Positions 50,022 through 59,836 of a DNA stretch of 64,000 nucleotides are shown here, piece after piece. The notes under the pieces were generated by a model. That model was not told the DNA's origin, did not search any database, and saw only the letters and a program-made list of their open reading frames with translations. Made by a program: the position numbers and the translations under genes. Origin of the DNA: Bog-756 sp963769905 (GTDB lineage: Bacteria > Actinomycetota > Acidimicrobiia > Acidimicrobiales > RAAP-2); assembly GCA_963769905.1 (NCBI GenBank), contig CAVYNG010000002.1:1488001-1552000 (forward strand), given 5' to 3'. Within the stretch, counting starts at the first letter, position 1, and the number at the start of each line of letters is the position of its first letter.

Positions 50022-52151
50022 TCAGCCGGCGCCGGGCCCGGACCCGACCGGCACGCCGGGATCGAGCGCGATCGCGGCCCCGTCCACCGGGTCGCGGAGG
50101 ACGAGCCCACGGAGCTCGGCGATCTCGTCGCGGAGCAGCGAGGCCTCCTCGAAACGGAGCTCGGCGGCCGCCTTGCGCATCTCGGAGTCGAGCTGGTGGA
50201 TGAGCGCGGAGAGCTCGTCCGCGTCCGGACCGAGCGAACGGGCGAGCTCCGCCGCGACCGCGGCGGGATCGACGGCCGGGCTGCGCCCCCGCGCCCGGCC
50301 CGCCCGCGAACGGGCGGTGCGGCCCCGGGGTTCCTCGAGTCCGCCCGAGAGGTCGCCACGCACCCGTTCGAGGATGTCGGTCACCGACTTGGTGACCGTC
50401 TTCGGATCGATGCCGTGTGCCTCGTTGTAGGCGATCTGGCGGGCGCGTCGCCGCTGTGTCTCGCCGATCGCCACGGTCATCGACTCGGTCAGGGTGTCCG
50501 CGTACATCACCACCCGACCGTTGACGTTGCGTGCGGCCCGGCCCATGGTCTGGATGAGCGAGGAGGCCGAGCGAAGGAAGCCCTCCTTGTCGGCGTCGAG
50601 GATCGCCACGAGCGCCACCTCGGGCAGGTCCAGTCCCTCGCGCAAGAGGTTGATCCCGACCAGCACGTCGAAGGCGCCGAGCCGGAGCTCGCGGAGGAGT
50701 TCGACCCGGGCGATGGTGTCGACGTCGGAGTGGAGGTACTGGACGCGGACTCCCTGCTCGGCGAGGTAGTCGGTCAGGTCCTCCGCCATCTTCTTGGTGA
50801 GCGTGGTCACCAGCACCCGGCTTCCCGCAGCCACGGTCGCCTCGATCCGCAGCCGCAGGTCGTCGATCTGCCCGGTGGTCGGACGGACATCCACCTCCGG
50901 ATCGACCAGGCCGGTCGGCCGCACCACCTGTTCGACCACGTTCGAGCTGTGCTCGAGCTCCCAGGGCCCCGGTGTCGCCGACAGCATGATCGTCTGGCCG
51001 GTGCGCTCGACGAACTCCTCGAAGCGCAGCGGTCGGTTGTCGAGCGCCGAAGGAAGCCGGAACCCGTGGTCGACCAGGGTCTCCTTCCGCGAACGGTCGC
51101 CGGCGTACTGGCCGCGCAGCTGCGGCACCGCGACGTGGCTCTCGTCGAGGACGACGAGGTAGTCCTTCGGGAAGTAGTCGAGAAGGGTGAAGGGAGACTC
51201 GCCCGGTGCCCGACCGTCGAGATGCCGGCTGTAGTTCTCGATGCCGCTGCAGACACCCGTCTCCGCGAGCATCTCGAGGTCGTACTCGGTGCGCATCCGC
51301 AGCCGCTGGGCTTCGAGCAGCTTCCCCGCACCGCTCAGCTCGGCGAGCCGCTCGCGCAGCTCCACCTCGATGCCGGCGACCGCCGCGCGCATTCGCTCCT
51401 CGCCGGTCCCGTAGTGGGTGTTGGCGAACACGACCAGGTCCTCGAGCTCCGCTCCGATCTCCCCGGTCATCACGTCGAACGGGCGGATCCGTTCGATCGT
51501 GTCCCCGAAGAGCTCCACCCTGACCGCGCGGGACTCGTACGCCGGGTGGATCTCGACGGTGTCGCCACGGACCCGGAACTGGCCGCGGAGGAGCGTCGCC
51601 TCGGTCCGGGTGTACTGGAGGTCCACCAGCCGGCGGAGGAGCGACCGTTGGTCGAGCACCTCGCCGGGCTGCAGCACGACGATCCGGTCGCGGTACTCCA
51701 CGGGTGACCCGAGCCCGTAGATGCACGAGACCGAAGCGACCACGATGGTGTCCCGTCGCAACAGCAGCGACGACGTGGAGGCGTGGCGCAGGCGGTCGAT
51801 CTCGTCGTTGATCGACGAGTCCTTCTCGATGTAGGTGTCCGACGAGGGAACGTACGCTTCGGGCTGGTAGTAGTCGTAGTAGGAGACGAAGTACTCCACC
51901 CGGTTGCGCGGGAAGAGCTCCTTCAGCTCGGCGGCGAGCTGCGCGGCGAGCGACTTGTTGGGCTCGATGACCAGCGTCGGCCGCTGCACCGCCTCGACCG
52001 TCCACACGATGGTGGCGGTCTTCCCCGAACCGGTGATGCCGAGGAGGGTCTGGTACCGGTCGCCGCGCTCGATGCCCTCGACCAGCCCCGCGATGGCCTG
52101 GGGCTGGTCGCCGGCCGGGTGGAACGGCGAGACGACCTCGAATCGGGGCAC
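50022..52151 (-). CDS. uvrB: Excinuclease ABC subunit B
   Basis: Helicase-like damage-verification protein, about 709 residues. It has Walker A LLGITGSGKTATI, the beta-hairpin YYDYYQPEAYVPSSDTYIEK, helicase motifs (VLDESHVAVPQLRGQYAGDR, GINLLREGLDLPEVALVAIL), and a C-terminal UVR motif (SEMRKAAAELRFEEASLLRD) that binds UvrC. The best start is the GTG at 52151 giving PRFEVVSPFHPAGDQPQ; a longer frame to 52274 overlaps coaE. It lies in a methyltransferase-coaE-uvrB-uvrA run, a combination common in actinobacteria. Confidence 0.97.
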   Translation of the reverse strand: MPRFEVVSPFHPAGDQPQAIAGLVEGIERGDRYQTLLGITGSGKTATIVWTVEAVQRPTLVIEPNKSLAAQLAAELKELFPRNRVEYFVSYYDYYQPEAYVPSSDTYIEKDSSINDEIDRLRHASTSSLLLRRDTIVVASVSCIYGLGSPVEYRDRIVVLQPGEVLDQRSLLRRLVDLQYTRTEATLLRGQFRVRGDTVEIHPAYESRAVRVELFGDTIERIRPFDVMTGEIGAELEDLVVFANTHYGTGEERMRAAVAGIEVELRERLAELSGAGKLLEAQRLRMRTEYDLEMLAETGVCSGIENYSRHLDGRAPGESPFTLLDYFPKDYLVVLDESHVAVPQLRGQYAGDRSRKETLVDHGFRLPSALDNRPLRFEEFVERTGQTIMLSATPGPWELEHSSNVVEQVVRPTGLVDPEVDVRPTTGQIDDLRLRIEATVAAGSRVLVTTLTKKMAEDLTDYLAEQGVRVQYLHSDVDTIARVELLRELRLGAFDVLVGINLLREGLDLPEVALVAILDADKEGFLRSASSLIQTMGRAARNVNGRVVMYADTLTESMTVAIGETQRRRARQIAYNEAHGIDPKTVTKSVTDILERVRGDLSGGLEEPRGRTARSRAGRARGRSPAVDPAAVAAELARSLGPDADELSALIHQLDSEMRKAAAELRFEEASLLRDEIAELRGLVLRDPVDGAAIALDPGVPVGSGPGAG

Positions 52152-52207
52152 CGCTCGGATGGTACCGGTCGGGTGTGACACCGGAACCGGCCGGTCGGCG
52201 GCCCCGC

Positions 52208-52846
52208 TCAGGCGCCGGCCGAGCCGATCGGTTCCCCGGCCTCCCGGTCGCGCAGCTCGAGCAGCGCCGCCCACACCCGGTCGACCTCGCCGCGCAGGTG
52301 AGCCTCGTCGCCCGAGTTGTCGACCACCAGATCGGCCCCCTCGAGCCGGGCCTCGCGGTCGGGCTGGGCGGCCATCCGGGCCCGCGCGTCCGCCTCGTCC
52401 ATCCCGCGGGCGGTGACCAGACGCTGGAGCGCCACCTCCGGCCCTGCGTCGACCACCACCACCGCCGCGAGGGAGAGGGTGTCGCGGTGGACCGCGCGCA
52501 AGAGGGGGATCTCGAGGACCACGATCCGGTCGGTCTCGGCAAAGCCGTCCTTGCGGGCGATCATCTCGACGCCGATCGCCGGGTGGGTGATCGAGTTGAG
52601 ATCGGCCAGGGCGTCCGGGTCGCCGAAGACGAGCTCGGCGACCGCCGGTCGGTCGACGCGGCCCTCGGCGTCGAGGATCGCCGGTCCGAACCGGTCGACC
52701 AGCGGCTGGTAGGCCGCGCCGCCCGGCTCGACCACCTCGCGCGCGATCAGGTCGGCGTCGACCAGGGCCGCACCGCGCTCGGCGAGCATCGCCGCCACCG
52801 TCGACTTGCCGGTCCCGATCCCGCCGGTGAGCCCGACCGCGAGCAC
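52208..52846 (-). CDS. coaE: Dephospho-CoA kinase
   Basis: Catalyses the final step of coenzyme A synthesis, phosphorylating dephospho-CoA. The 212-residue P-loop kinase has GLTGGIGTGKSTVAAML, LVDADLIAREVVEPGGAAYQ and IPLLRAVHRDTL, the lid with RLVTARGMDEADARARMAAQ and VVDNSGDEAHLRGEVDRVW at the end. It starts at a GTG, seven bases from the stop of the upstream methyltransferase gene and 56 bases before uvrB. Confidence 0.95.
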   Translation of the reverse strand: MLAVGLTGGIGTGKSTVAAMLAERGAALVDADLIAREVVEPGGAAYQPLVDRFGPAILDAEGRVDRPAVAELVFGDPDALADLNSITHPAIGVEMIARKDGFAETDRIVVLEIPLLRAVHRDTLSLAAVVVVDAGPEVALQRLVTARGMDEADARARMAAQPDREARLEGADLVVDNSGDEAHLRGEVDRVWAALLELRDREAGEPIGSAGA

Positions 52847-52852
52847 CCTCCC

Positions 52853-53719
52853 TCAGCGCCCCCGCACCGGCCGCCGCGGACGGGACGCGGTGGCGAAGAG
52901 AACCATCGTGGTGCGGTCGATCTCGTCGGTCAGGAAGAAGTCGTCCGAGGTGATGCCGGTCGCCCCGCCGGAATCACCGCGCGCCATCAGCCGGTAGGTG
53001 ATCGGCAGGATCCGTGTGTAGAGGCCCACGTACCACGAGCGCGGGATCTTGTGGCGGAGATCGAAGACGTCCAGCCGGAGCACCTTCTCCCCTTTGACCC
53101 GCCGGGCGGTGAAGTCGGCCTTCACCGGCGGGATCGCGTCGAGCCCCTCGACGCGGACGACTTCGAAGTAGCGCCCGAGCACTTCGTGGAGCTCGTCCGG
53201 TTCGAACAGGTGGATGTGGAAGGGGTTCTCGAAGTCCGCCGGGCCGTTGGGGGTGAGGAAGAAGGCGGTGCCCCCGTCGGTGAGCACCCGGGCCAGCTCG
53301 CCGACGTGCCCGTCGGGTTCCTCGAAGTGCTCGATCAGGTGGGAGGAGCACGCCCAGCGGAAGGCACCCTCTGCGAACCCGAGCGAGAGCGCGTTCATCT
53401 GTGCGACGTGGAGGCCGGCATCGCCGAAGCGGCGTCGAGCCTCGCCGGTGGCGTCCGCGCTGTAGTCGACACCGACCACCGGGCGGTCGGCAGAGAGAAA
53501 ACGTGCCGACTCGAATCCCTGTCCACAGCCCACGTCGAGGAGCATCCCGCTGCCGAGCCGCTCGAGGATGCTCCGGTACCCCGCGGCGTGGAGCGCGAGC
53601 AACGAGTCGGGAGTGACCCCCTCCTGGGGGTGCTCGCCGGTGAGGCGCACGGCAGAGCGGCGGTGTGCAACCGGCGCGGCCGCCCCCGTCGGTCGTGCCC
53701 CCGACGTGTCGTCGCTCAT
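52853..53719 (-). CDS. Class I SAM-dependent methyltransferase
   Basis: A 288-residue methyltransferase: motif I LLDVGCGQGFESARFLSADR, VVGVDYSADATGEARRR, the post-I segment HVAQMNALSLGFAEGAFRWA and SSHLIEHFEEPDGHVGELAR. It is of the ubiE/ glycan-associated type with a C-terminal extension (DLRHKIPRSWYVGLYTRILP). Substrate unknown; proximity to an AftD-like gene makes a cell-wall glycan or lipid plausible. The ATG at 53719 has GGGGAGCGAG upstream; the longer frame is not coding-like. It is divergent from the AftD-like gene, about 85 bases apart. Confidence 0.88.
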   Translation of the reverse strand: MSDDTSGARPTGAAAPVAHRRSAVRLTGEHPQEGVTPDSLLALHAAGYRSILERLGSGMLLDVGCGQGFESARFLSADRPVVGVDYSADATGEARRRFGDAGLHVAQMNALSLGFAEGAFRWACSSHLIEHFEEPDGHVGELARVLTDGGTAFFLTPNGPADFENPFHIHLFEPDELHEVLGRYFEVVRVEGLDAIPPVKADFTARRVKGEKVLRLDVFDLRHKIPRSWYVGLYTRILPITYRLMARGDSGGATGITSDDFFLTDEIDRTTMVLFATASRPRRPVRGR

Positions 53720-53805
53720 CTCGCTCCCCGTGGGATTGGTGGTGCCGCACCAGCCCGGGATTGATGACACCCCGAGTCCGTGGTTGTTTACACTACCGAG
53801 CACTC

Positions 53806-56800
53806 GTGCAGGAACCCCACCCCACAGCGGTCGCGCCCCCGCTCCCGGCCGCGGCGCCGCTCCCCGGACGTCCACGCTCGTTCTGGGACCGGTTGCGCTC
53901 CCCCAGTCGGCTCCGTTCCCTCGTCGACCACCTCGGCCTCGCGCTGGTGGCCTTCGTCCCGATGCTCGCTTCCCAGCCGGGCGCGGTCACCGACGACACC
54001 AAGACCTACCTCTACCTCGACCCGGGCCGCTACGTCCGGCAGGCGGCGTCGCTCTGGGATCCGAACGTCGGGCTCGGGACGGTCACCCACGAGAACGTCG
54101 GCTACCTCCTCCCGATGGGCCCCTACTTCTGGGTCATGGCCGAGCTGCACGTCCCGCTGTGGGTCGCGCAGCGCCTCTGGATGGGCGCGCTGCTCTTCGC
54201 CGCGGGTGCCGGCGCGCTCTATCTGTGCCGCGTGGTCGGTCTCGTCGGCCCCGGTCGCTACGTCGCGGCCCTCGGGTACATGTACACGCCCTACGTGCTG
54301 CAGTACGCCGGCCGCATCTCGGTGATCCTCATGCCGTGGTCGGGGCTGCCCTGGATGATCGCCTTCGTCGTCCTCGCCGTCCGGCGTCCCGGGTGGCGGT
54401 ACCCGGCACTCTTCGCGCTGGTGGTCGCGCTGGTGAGCGGCATCAACGCGAGCTCGATCCTCTACGTCGGCATCGCGCCCGCGCTCTTCCTCCTCTACGC
54501 CGTGCTCGTCTCGAGGGAGGCGACCTGGCGTCGCGTCTGGGGGGTCGCGTGGAAGACCGGCCTGCTGACCGCGCTGGTGTCCCTCTGGTGGGCGGTCGGC
54601 CTCCAGATCGAGGCCGCCTACGGCGTCAACGTGCTCAAGTACACCGAGACGGTGCAAGCGACCAGCGGGGCCTCGCTCGCCTCCGAGATCGTCCGCGGGC
54701 TCGGCTACTGGTACTTCTACGGATCGGACCGCCTCGGGTCGTGGACCCAGTCGTCCGTCCAGTACACCCAGAACATCCAGCTGATCGCGCTCAGCTTCGC
54801 GGTGCCGGCCCTCTGTTTCGTCGCCGCCTTCTTCTCCCGCTGGCGGTATCGCTCCTACTTCATCGTCGTCACGGTCGTCGGCATGGTGCTCGCCGTCGGG
54901 CCCAACCCCTACGACAACCCCTCCGCGGTGGGTTCGGTGCTCAAGGCGTTCATGGTCGACACCACCGCCGGGCTCGCCATGCGGTCGACCGATCGCGCTT
55001 CACCGCTGGTCATCCTCTGCCTTGCGATGTTCCTCGGCGCCGGCGTCAGCGCGGTCTACGCGCGCGCCCGACGCATCGGCGTGGTCGTCTGGATCTTCGC
55101 GGCGGCCGCGATCGCAGCGGCGACGACGCCTCTCTGGACCGGTGCCATCGTCGCGAACGGCTTCACCCAGCCGGCGGCGCCACCGACCTACGTGCGCCAG
55201 GCAGCCGCCGCGCTCGATGCGAGCCATCCGGGGACCCGGGTCTACGCGCTCCCCGGCAACGACTTCGGCGCCTATCGCTGGGGTGAGACCATCGACACCG
55301 TCTACCCGGGACTGATGACCCGGCCGTTCGCGACCCGTGAGCAGCAGATCATGGGCTCGATCGCCACCGCCGATCTGCTGCAGGCGGTGGACACGCCGCT
55401 CCAGGACGGCACCATGGACTGGAACGCGCTCGCGCCGATGGCGTCGCTGATGAGCGCCGGCGACGTGCTCGTGCAGTACGACCAGGCCTACGAACGCTAC
55501 GACACGCCCATCCCCCAGGAGGTCGCCGCCCAGCTCGCCAGCACTCCGCCGGGACTCAGTGACCCGATCTCCTACGGCACCCCACGACCCAACGTGTCGC
55601 TCGTCCCGCACTTCGACGAAGCCACGCTCGCCCTCCCCGCAAATTCGGGTTGGCCGGCTCCGCTCGTCTCCTACACCGTCGACGACGCGCGCCCGATCGT
55701 GCGAGCAGAATCGACGGCGAACCCGGTGGTCGTGGCGGGCGACGCCTCCGGCCTGGTCAACGCCTCGTCGGTCGGTCTCCTCCAGGGCAACCCGACGGTC
55801 CTCTACTCCGGAACCCTCGACACCCATCCGGACCTCTCGCAACAGACCCTGAACCATCCGGCGACCCTGGTGGTGACCGACACCAACCGCAAACAGGCAT
55901 ACCTGTGGAACTCGTTGAACGAGAACACCGGCTACACCGAGCCGGCCTCGCAGCCCTCCGACACCTCCAACCCTGCCGACTTTCCCATCGACTTGTTCCC
56001 CGGAGCACCGCCGGACGTGAAGACCACGGCGACCTACAGCGGGATCACGTCGGTGACCGCATCGTCCTACGGCTCCTCGATCACCTACCTGCCCGAGCAC
56101 CGGCCTGCGGCCGCGCTCGACGGGAACACGCAGACCTCGTGGTTGACCGACTCCTTCGCGAACCAGGTCGGCCAGTGGTGGCAGGCCAGCCTCGTCGCGC
56201 CGGTCACCGAGAGCTCGCTCGTGCTCGTCCAACCGCAGACCGGCAACCCCGATCGCTGGATCACGTCTGCCACGCTGAGCTTCGACGGCGGGAGTCCGGT
56301 GAACGTCCTCCTCGGCCCCGCCTCGCGCGCGGCGACCGGTCAGCTGGTGACCTTCCCGTCCCGCACGTTCACCACCCTGCGGGTCACCGTCGGTTCGGTG
56401 GCGGTGGCCGACCCGAGCGTGCCGGTCGGATCGCGCAGCTCGGTCGGGTTCGCAGAGATCGGCATTCCGGGGATCACCGTCGACGAGAGCATCGCGATGC
56501 CCGGCGACCTGCTCCGGACAGCCGGGTCGTCCTCGCTGTTCGACCGGGTGAGCCTGGTCATGACCCGTTTGCGCAGTTCGGGGACGCCGCCCCGCTCCGA
56601 CGTCGAAGCGTCGCTCGCCCGATCCTTCTCGCTCCCCACCACCCGCACCTTCTCCCTGACCGGTAGCGCTCGCATCTCGCCGCTCGTCCCCGACGACGAG
56701 ATCGATCGTCTGGTGGGCCGACCGGGCTCCGACTACAGCGGCATCGTCGCCTACTCCACCGGGCGACTACCCGGCGATCTCCGAGCGGGGGCGATCGCCA

Positions 56801-58338
56801 CTCTCGACGACGACCCGACCACCGTCTGGGAACCGGGGTTCGGCGCGACCCACCAGGCGGGCGACTGGCTGCAGTACGCGCTCCCCCGCCCAATCACCTT
56901 GGACCACCTCGACCTCCAGGTCGTCGCCGACGCCGAGCACTCCGTACCGACGCAGCTCACCGTCTCGACCGACAGCGGCAGCGCGACGGTCCCGCTCCCT
57001 CCTCTCGCCGACAGCCAGGTGGCCGGCTCGACGGTCGACGTTCCCGTCTCCTTCCCGGTGCTCCGCGGCCAGTCGATACGGATCACCTTCGACACCGTCC
57101 GGGTCGAGAACACGCCCAACTACTACTCGCAGACACCGATCGGCCTGCCGATCGGTGTCGCCGAGGTGGGCATCCCCGGTGTCCATGCCGCACCGGTGCC
57201 CGCGAACATCCCCTCCTCGTGCCGTGACAACCTCCTGAGCGTCGACGGCGCGCCGGTGTGGGTCGAGGTCACCGGCAGCACGACCGCCGCCCTCGACCGC
57301 CAGGCGCTCCCAATCTCCCTCTGCGGCCCCGACGCCAGCGGCCTGACCCTCGGACAGGGGACCCACACCCTCCGTTCGACCCTCGGCCAACTGAGCGGCT
57401 TCGACATCGACCAGCTGGCCCTCGACTCCGCCCCGGGGGGCGGCCCGATGCCCCTCGCCTCCGTGACGACCTTGTCGGCGCCGACCGTGGACGCCGCACC
57501 CAAGGTCGCGGTGACGTCCCAGACGGCGACCTCCCTCGACCTCTCGGTCAGCGGGGTCGGCCAGGGGGCCACGGCCACCCCCTTCGACCTCGTACTCGGC
57601 GAGAGCGTCAATTCCGGCTGGAAGGCGACCGTCGTCGGGGGGACCAGCCTCGGCACCCCGATCGTCGTCGACGGCTTCGCCAACGGCTGGCGCATCGATC
57701 CGGCCACGCTCGGAGGAGCGTTGCACGGCGGGACGCTGCAGGTGGTCCTCACCTGGCAGCCGCAGCGAGAGGTGGACCTCGCGCTCGTGGTCTCTGCGCT
57801 CACCATCATCGCCTGTCTGCTCGTCGTCCTCGTCCCGATGGTGATGCGACGGAGGCGGAAGCGCAGGGCGCACGCGCTGCGCGCCTCCGAGCCCGATCCG
57901 GCGGCGGAGGGCGGTCCGGTGCTTGCCGTGCCCTTCTCCGCCGAATCACCCCGCGCCAAGGTGTGGGTCGCGCTGCTCGCGGGCATCGTGGCCGGCACGC
58001 TCGCTGCGGTCATCGCCGGAAAGACGGCGGGGACCGCGGTCGGCGTGGCGACCCTCCTCGTCCTCCTCGTCCCACGGCTCCGGATCATCCTCGGGCTCGC
58101 CGCGATCGCCGGGATCGTCATGGCAGGCGTCTACACCGCCGTGCACCAGGCACACTTCCACGTCCTCGCCAACGGTGGCTGGCCGGTGGACTTCCAGGTC
58201 GCGAGCCGGTGGGCCTGGGCGGGCGTGGTGTTCCTCGGCGCCGAGGGCGTCGTCGACATCGTCCTCCGACGCCGCCAGGCGAAGGCGCCGGACGACACCG
58301 GCCCTGCCGCGAGCACCGCAGGCCCCGCGAGCGGCTGA
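53806..58338 (+). CDS. aftD: AftD-like arabinofuranosyltransferase (DUF3367/GT-C) with F5/8-type C domains
   Basis: About 1510 residues. N-terminal GT-C membrane part (about ten helices): AVTDDTKTYLYLDPGRYVRQ with the acidic motif after helix 1, then WVAQRLWMGALLFAAGAGAL and GYWYFYGSDRLGSW. This closely follows mycobacterial AftD (Rv0236c). The large extracytoplasmic part contains discoidin-like (F5/8 type C) carbohydrate-binding repeats, e.g. RPAAALDGNTQTSWLTDSF and a second one near IATLDDDPTTVWEPGFG. C-terminal membrane helices follow (about residues 1325-1345 and 1390-1470). In mycobacteria AftD adds arabinose to arabinogalactan and lipoarabinomannan. The start is a GTG at 53806; ATG 53764 is also in frame. 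Confidence 0.88.
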   Translation: MQEPHPTAVAPPLPAAAPLPGRPRSFWDRLRSPSRLRSLVDHLGLALVAFVPMLASQPGAVTDDTKTYLYLDPGRYVRQAASLWDPNVGLGTVTHENVGYLLPMGPYFWVMAELHVPLWVAQRLWMGALLFAAGAGALYLCRVVGLVGPGRYVAALGYMYTPYVLQYAGRISVILMPWSGLPWMIAFVVLAVRRPGWRYPALFALVVALVSGINASSILYVGIAPALFLLYAVLVSREATWRRVWGVAWKTGLLTALVSLWWAVGLQIEAAYGVNVLKYTETVQATSGASLASEIVRGLGYWYFYGSDRLGSWTQSSVQYTQNIQLIALSFAVPALCFVAAFFSRWRYRSYFIVVTVVGMVLAVGPNPYDNPSAVGSVLKAFMVDTTAGLAMRSTDRASPLVILCLAMFLGAGVSAVYARARRIGVVVWIFAAAAIAAATTPLWTGAIVANGFTQPAAPPTYVRQAAAALDASHPGTRVYALPGNDFGAYRWGETIDTVYPGLMTRPFATREQQIMGSIATADLLQAVDTPLQDGTMDWNALAPMASLMSAGDVLVQYDQAYERYDTPIPQEVAAQLASTPPGLSDPISYGTPRPNVSLVPHFDEATLALPANSGWPAPLVSYTVDDARPIVRAESTANPVVVAGDASGLVNASSVGLLQGNPTVLYSGTLDTHPDLSQQTLNHPATLVVTDTNRKQAYLWNSLNENTGYTEPASQPSDTSNPADFPIDLFPGAPPDVKTTATYSGITSVTASSYGSSITYLPEHRPAAALDGNTQTSWLTDSFANQVGQWWQASLVAPVTESSLVLVQPQTGNPDRWITSATLSFDGGSPVNVLLGPASRAATGQLVTFPSRTFTTLRVTVGSVAVADPSVPVGSRSSVGFAEIGIPGITVDESIAMPGDLLRTAGSSSLFDRVSLVMTRLRSSGTPPRSDVEASLARSFSLPTTRTFSLTGSARISPLVPDDEIDRLVGRPGSDYSGIVAYSTGRLPGDLRAGAIATLDDDPTTVWEPGFGATHQAGDWLQYALPRPITLDHLDLQVVADAEHSVPTQLTVSTDSGSATVPLPPLADSQVAGSTVDVPVSFPVLRGQSIRITFDTVRVENTPNYYSQTPIGLPIGVAEVGIPGVHAAPVPANIPSSCRDNLLSVDGAPVWVEVTGSTTAALDRQALPISLCGPDASGLTLGQGTHTLRSTLGQLSGFDIDQLALDSAPGGGPMPLASVTTLSAPTVDAAPKVAVTSQTATSLDLSVSGVGQGATATPFDLVLGESVNSGWKATVVGGTSLGTPIVVDGFANGWRIDPATLGGALHGGTLQVVLTWQPQREVDLALVVSALTIIACLLVVLVPMVMRRRRKRRAHALRASEPDPAAEGGPVLAVPFSAESPRAKVWVALLAGIVAGTLAAVIAGKTAGTAVGVATLLVLLVPRLRIILGLAAIAGIVMAGVYTAVHQAHFHVLANGGWPVDFQVASRWAWAGVVFLGAEGVVDIVLRRRQAKAPDDTGPAASTAGPASG

Positions 58339-58380
58339 CCCCCCGGAGACCCGCCCGCCACGAGGGTGCATGATGGGGCG

Positions 58381-59799
58381 ATGACCGTGACGGACGTGCG
58401 CCACCCCACCACCTACCAATCAGTGAGCGACCGGGTCGCACGTGGCAAACGGGCGCGCGAAACCGTCCCGCGCCGCCGGCACGGCGAGTGGGCGCCCGCT
58501 TCCGGACGCCCCGATGCCCTCTCCATCCTCGAGCGCCAGGAGCTCACGCGGGTCCCCGATCTCGTCCCCATTCGTCACGGTCGCATGGCCGCCTCTGCCT
58601 TCGCCTACTTCCGCGGCGCGGCCGCGGTCATGGCGTCCGATCTCGGGTCGGAGCCGCGGTCCGGGCTCGACGTGCAGCTCTGCGGTGACGCGCACCTGGT
58701 CAACTTCGGCGGGTTCGCCGCTCCCGACCGTACCCTGGTGTTCGACGTCAACGACTTCGACGAGACACTTCCGGGACCCTTCGAATGGGACGTCAAGAGG
58801 TTGGCCGCGAGCCTCGAGATCGCCGCCCGCGACCGCGCGCTGCGCCGCTCGCTCCGTCAGGAAGTGGTTGCCGCCGGGGTGCGCGCCTACCGGCTCGCCG
58901 TCCGCGAGTTCGCCGGAATGCGGATGCTCGACGTCTGGTACTCGAGGCTCGATCTCGCCGGCATGGCCAGCCGGTGGGGCAGTGAGGCCAGCGCGGAGAC
59001 TTTGGAGAACATGCAGCGCATGGCGGCCAAGGCCGAGCGGAAGAACCAGATCAAGGCCTTCGACAAGTTGACCCAGGTCGACGACGGCGTGGTCCGCTTC
59101 GTGAGCGACCCACCCCTGCTCGTCCCGGTGTCGGAACTCGCTGCGGGGGTCGAGGTCGACTTCATCGAGCACACCGTCAGCCGGGCGCTCGGCTCCTACC
59201 GCCGGACCCTTGCCGGCGATCGCCGCCACCTGCTCGACCGCTACCGATTCGTGGATCTCGCCCGAAAGGTGGTGGGAGTGGGCAGCGTCGGAACCCGGTG
59301 CTGGGTCGCGCTCCTCCTCGGCCGCGACGAACAGGACCCGCTCTTCCTCCAGGTCAAGGAGGCCGAGGCCTCGGTCCTCGAGCCACACCTCCACAAGACC
59401 GAGTACTCGAACCACGGTCAGCGGGTGGTCGAGGGCCAGCGTCTCATGCAGGCCGCGAGCGACATCCTGCTCGGGTGGGACACCGTCGACGGACTCGACG
59501 GGGAGCCTCGCGACTACTACATGCGCCAGCTGTGGGACTGGAAGGTCTCGGCCGACGTCGACACCATGCCCGTCGAGAACCTGCCCCTCTACGCGCAGAT
59601 CTGCGGGTGGACCTTGGCCCGCGGGCACGCGCGTTCGGGCGACGCGACCGCGATCGGGGCCTACCTCGGTGGTGGCGACGTCTTCGACCGGGCCATCGTC
59701 GACTTCGCGGCCGCGTACGCGGAGCAGAACGACCTCGACCACCGAGCCCTCGTGGACGCGATCCACTCGGGAAAGGTCCAGGCGACCACCGGCGTCTGA
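58381..59799 (+). CDS. DUF2252 protein, copy B
   Basis: A 472-residue DUF2252 protein, the paralogue of 19951-21447. The same conserved blocks recur: LVPIRHGRMAASAFAYFRGA, QLCGDAHLVNFGGFAAPDR, FDVNDFDETLPGPFEWDVKR, ARKVVGVGSVGTRCWVALLL, LQVKEAEASVLEPHL and a C-terminus ending in ATTGV (AVTGV in copy A). Family function is unknown; the fold is kinase-like. The ATG at 58381 is used (the frame has another at 58366). It follows the AftD-like gene by 42 bases, in the same direction, so the two may be co-transcribed. Confidence 0.9.
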   Translation: MTVTDVRHPTTYQSVSDRVARGKRARETVPRRRHGEWAPASGRPDALSILERQELTRVPDLVPIRHGRMAASAFAYFRGAAAVMASDLGSEPRSGLDVQLCGDAHLVNFGGFAAPDRTLVFDVNDFDETLPGPFEWDVKRLAASLEIAARDRALRRSLRQEVVAAGVRAYRLAVREFAGMRMLDVWYSRLDLAGMASRWGSEASAETLENMQRMAAKAERKNQIKAFDKLTQVDDGVVRFVSDPPLLVPVSELAAGVEVDFIEHTVSRALGSYRRTLAGDRRHLLDRYRFVDLARKVVGVGSVGTRCWVALLLGRDEQDPLFLQVKEAEASVLEPHLHKTEYSNHGQRVVEGQRLMQAASDILLGWDTVDGLDGEPRDYYMRQLWDWKVSADVDTMPVENLPLYAQICGWTLARGHARSGDATAIGAYLGGGDVFDRAIVDFAAAYAEQNDLDHRALVDAIHSGKVQATTGV

Positions 59800-59836
59800 G
59801 AATGGTCGGGACCGCCGGCCACCCGGCGCTCTCCGG

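Noticed and set aside
48907..52542. A 1211-codon open frame across uvrA, uvrB and coaE
   Set aside because: Arg/Pro/Gly-rich reading in the wrong frame of three clear genes; typical of very high G+C DNA.
53761..53800. TTGATG plus TACACT in front of the AftD-like gene as a promoter
   Set aside because: The spacing between them is about 22 bases, too long for a normal sigma-70-type promoter.
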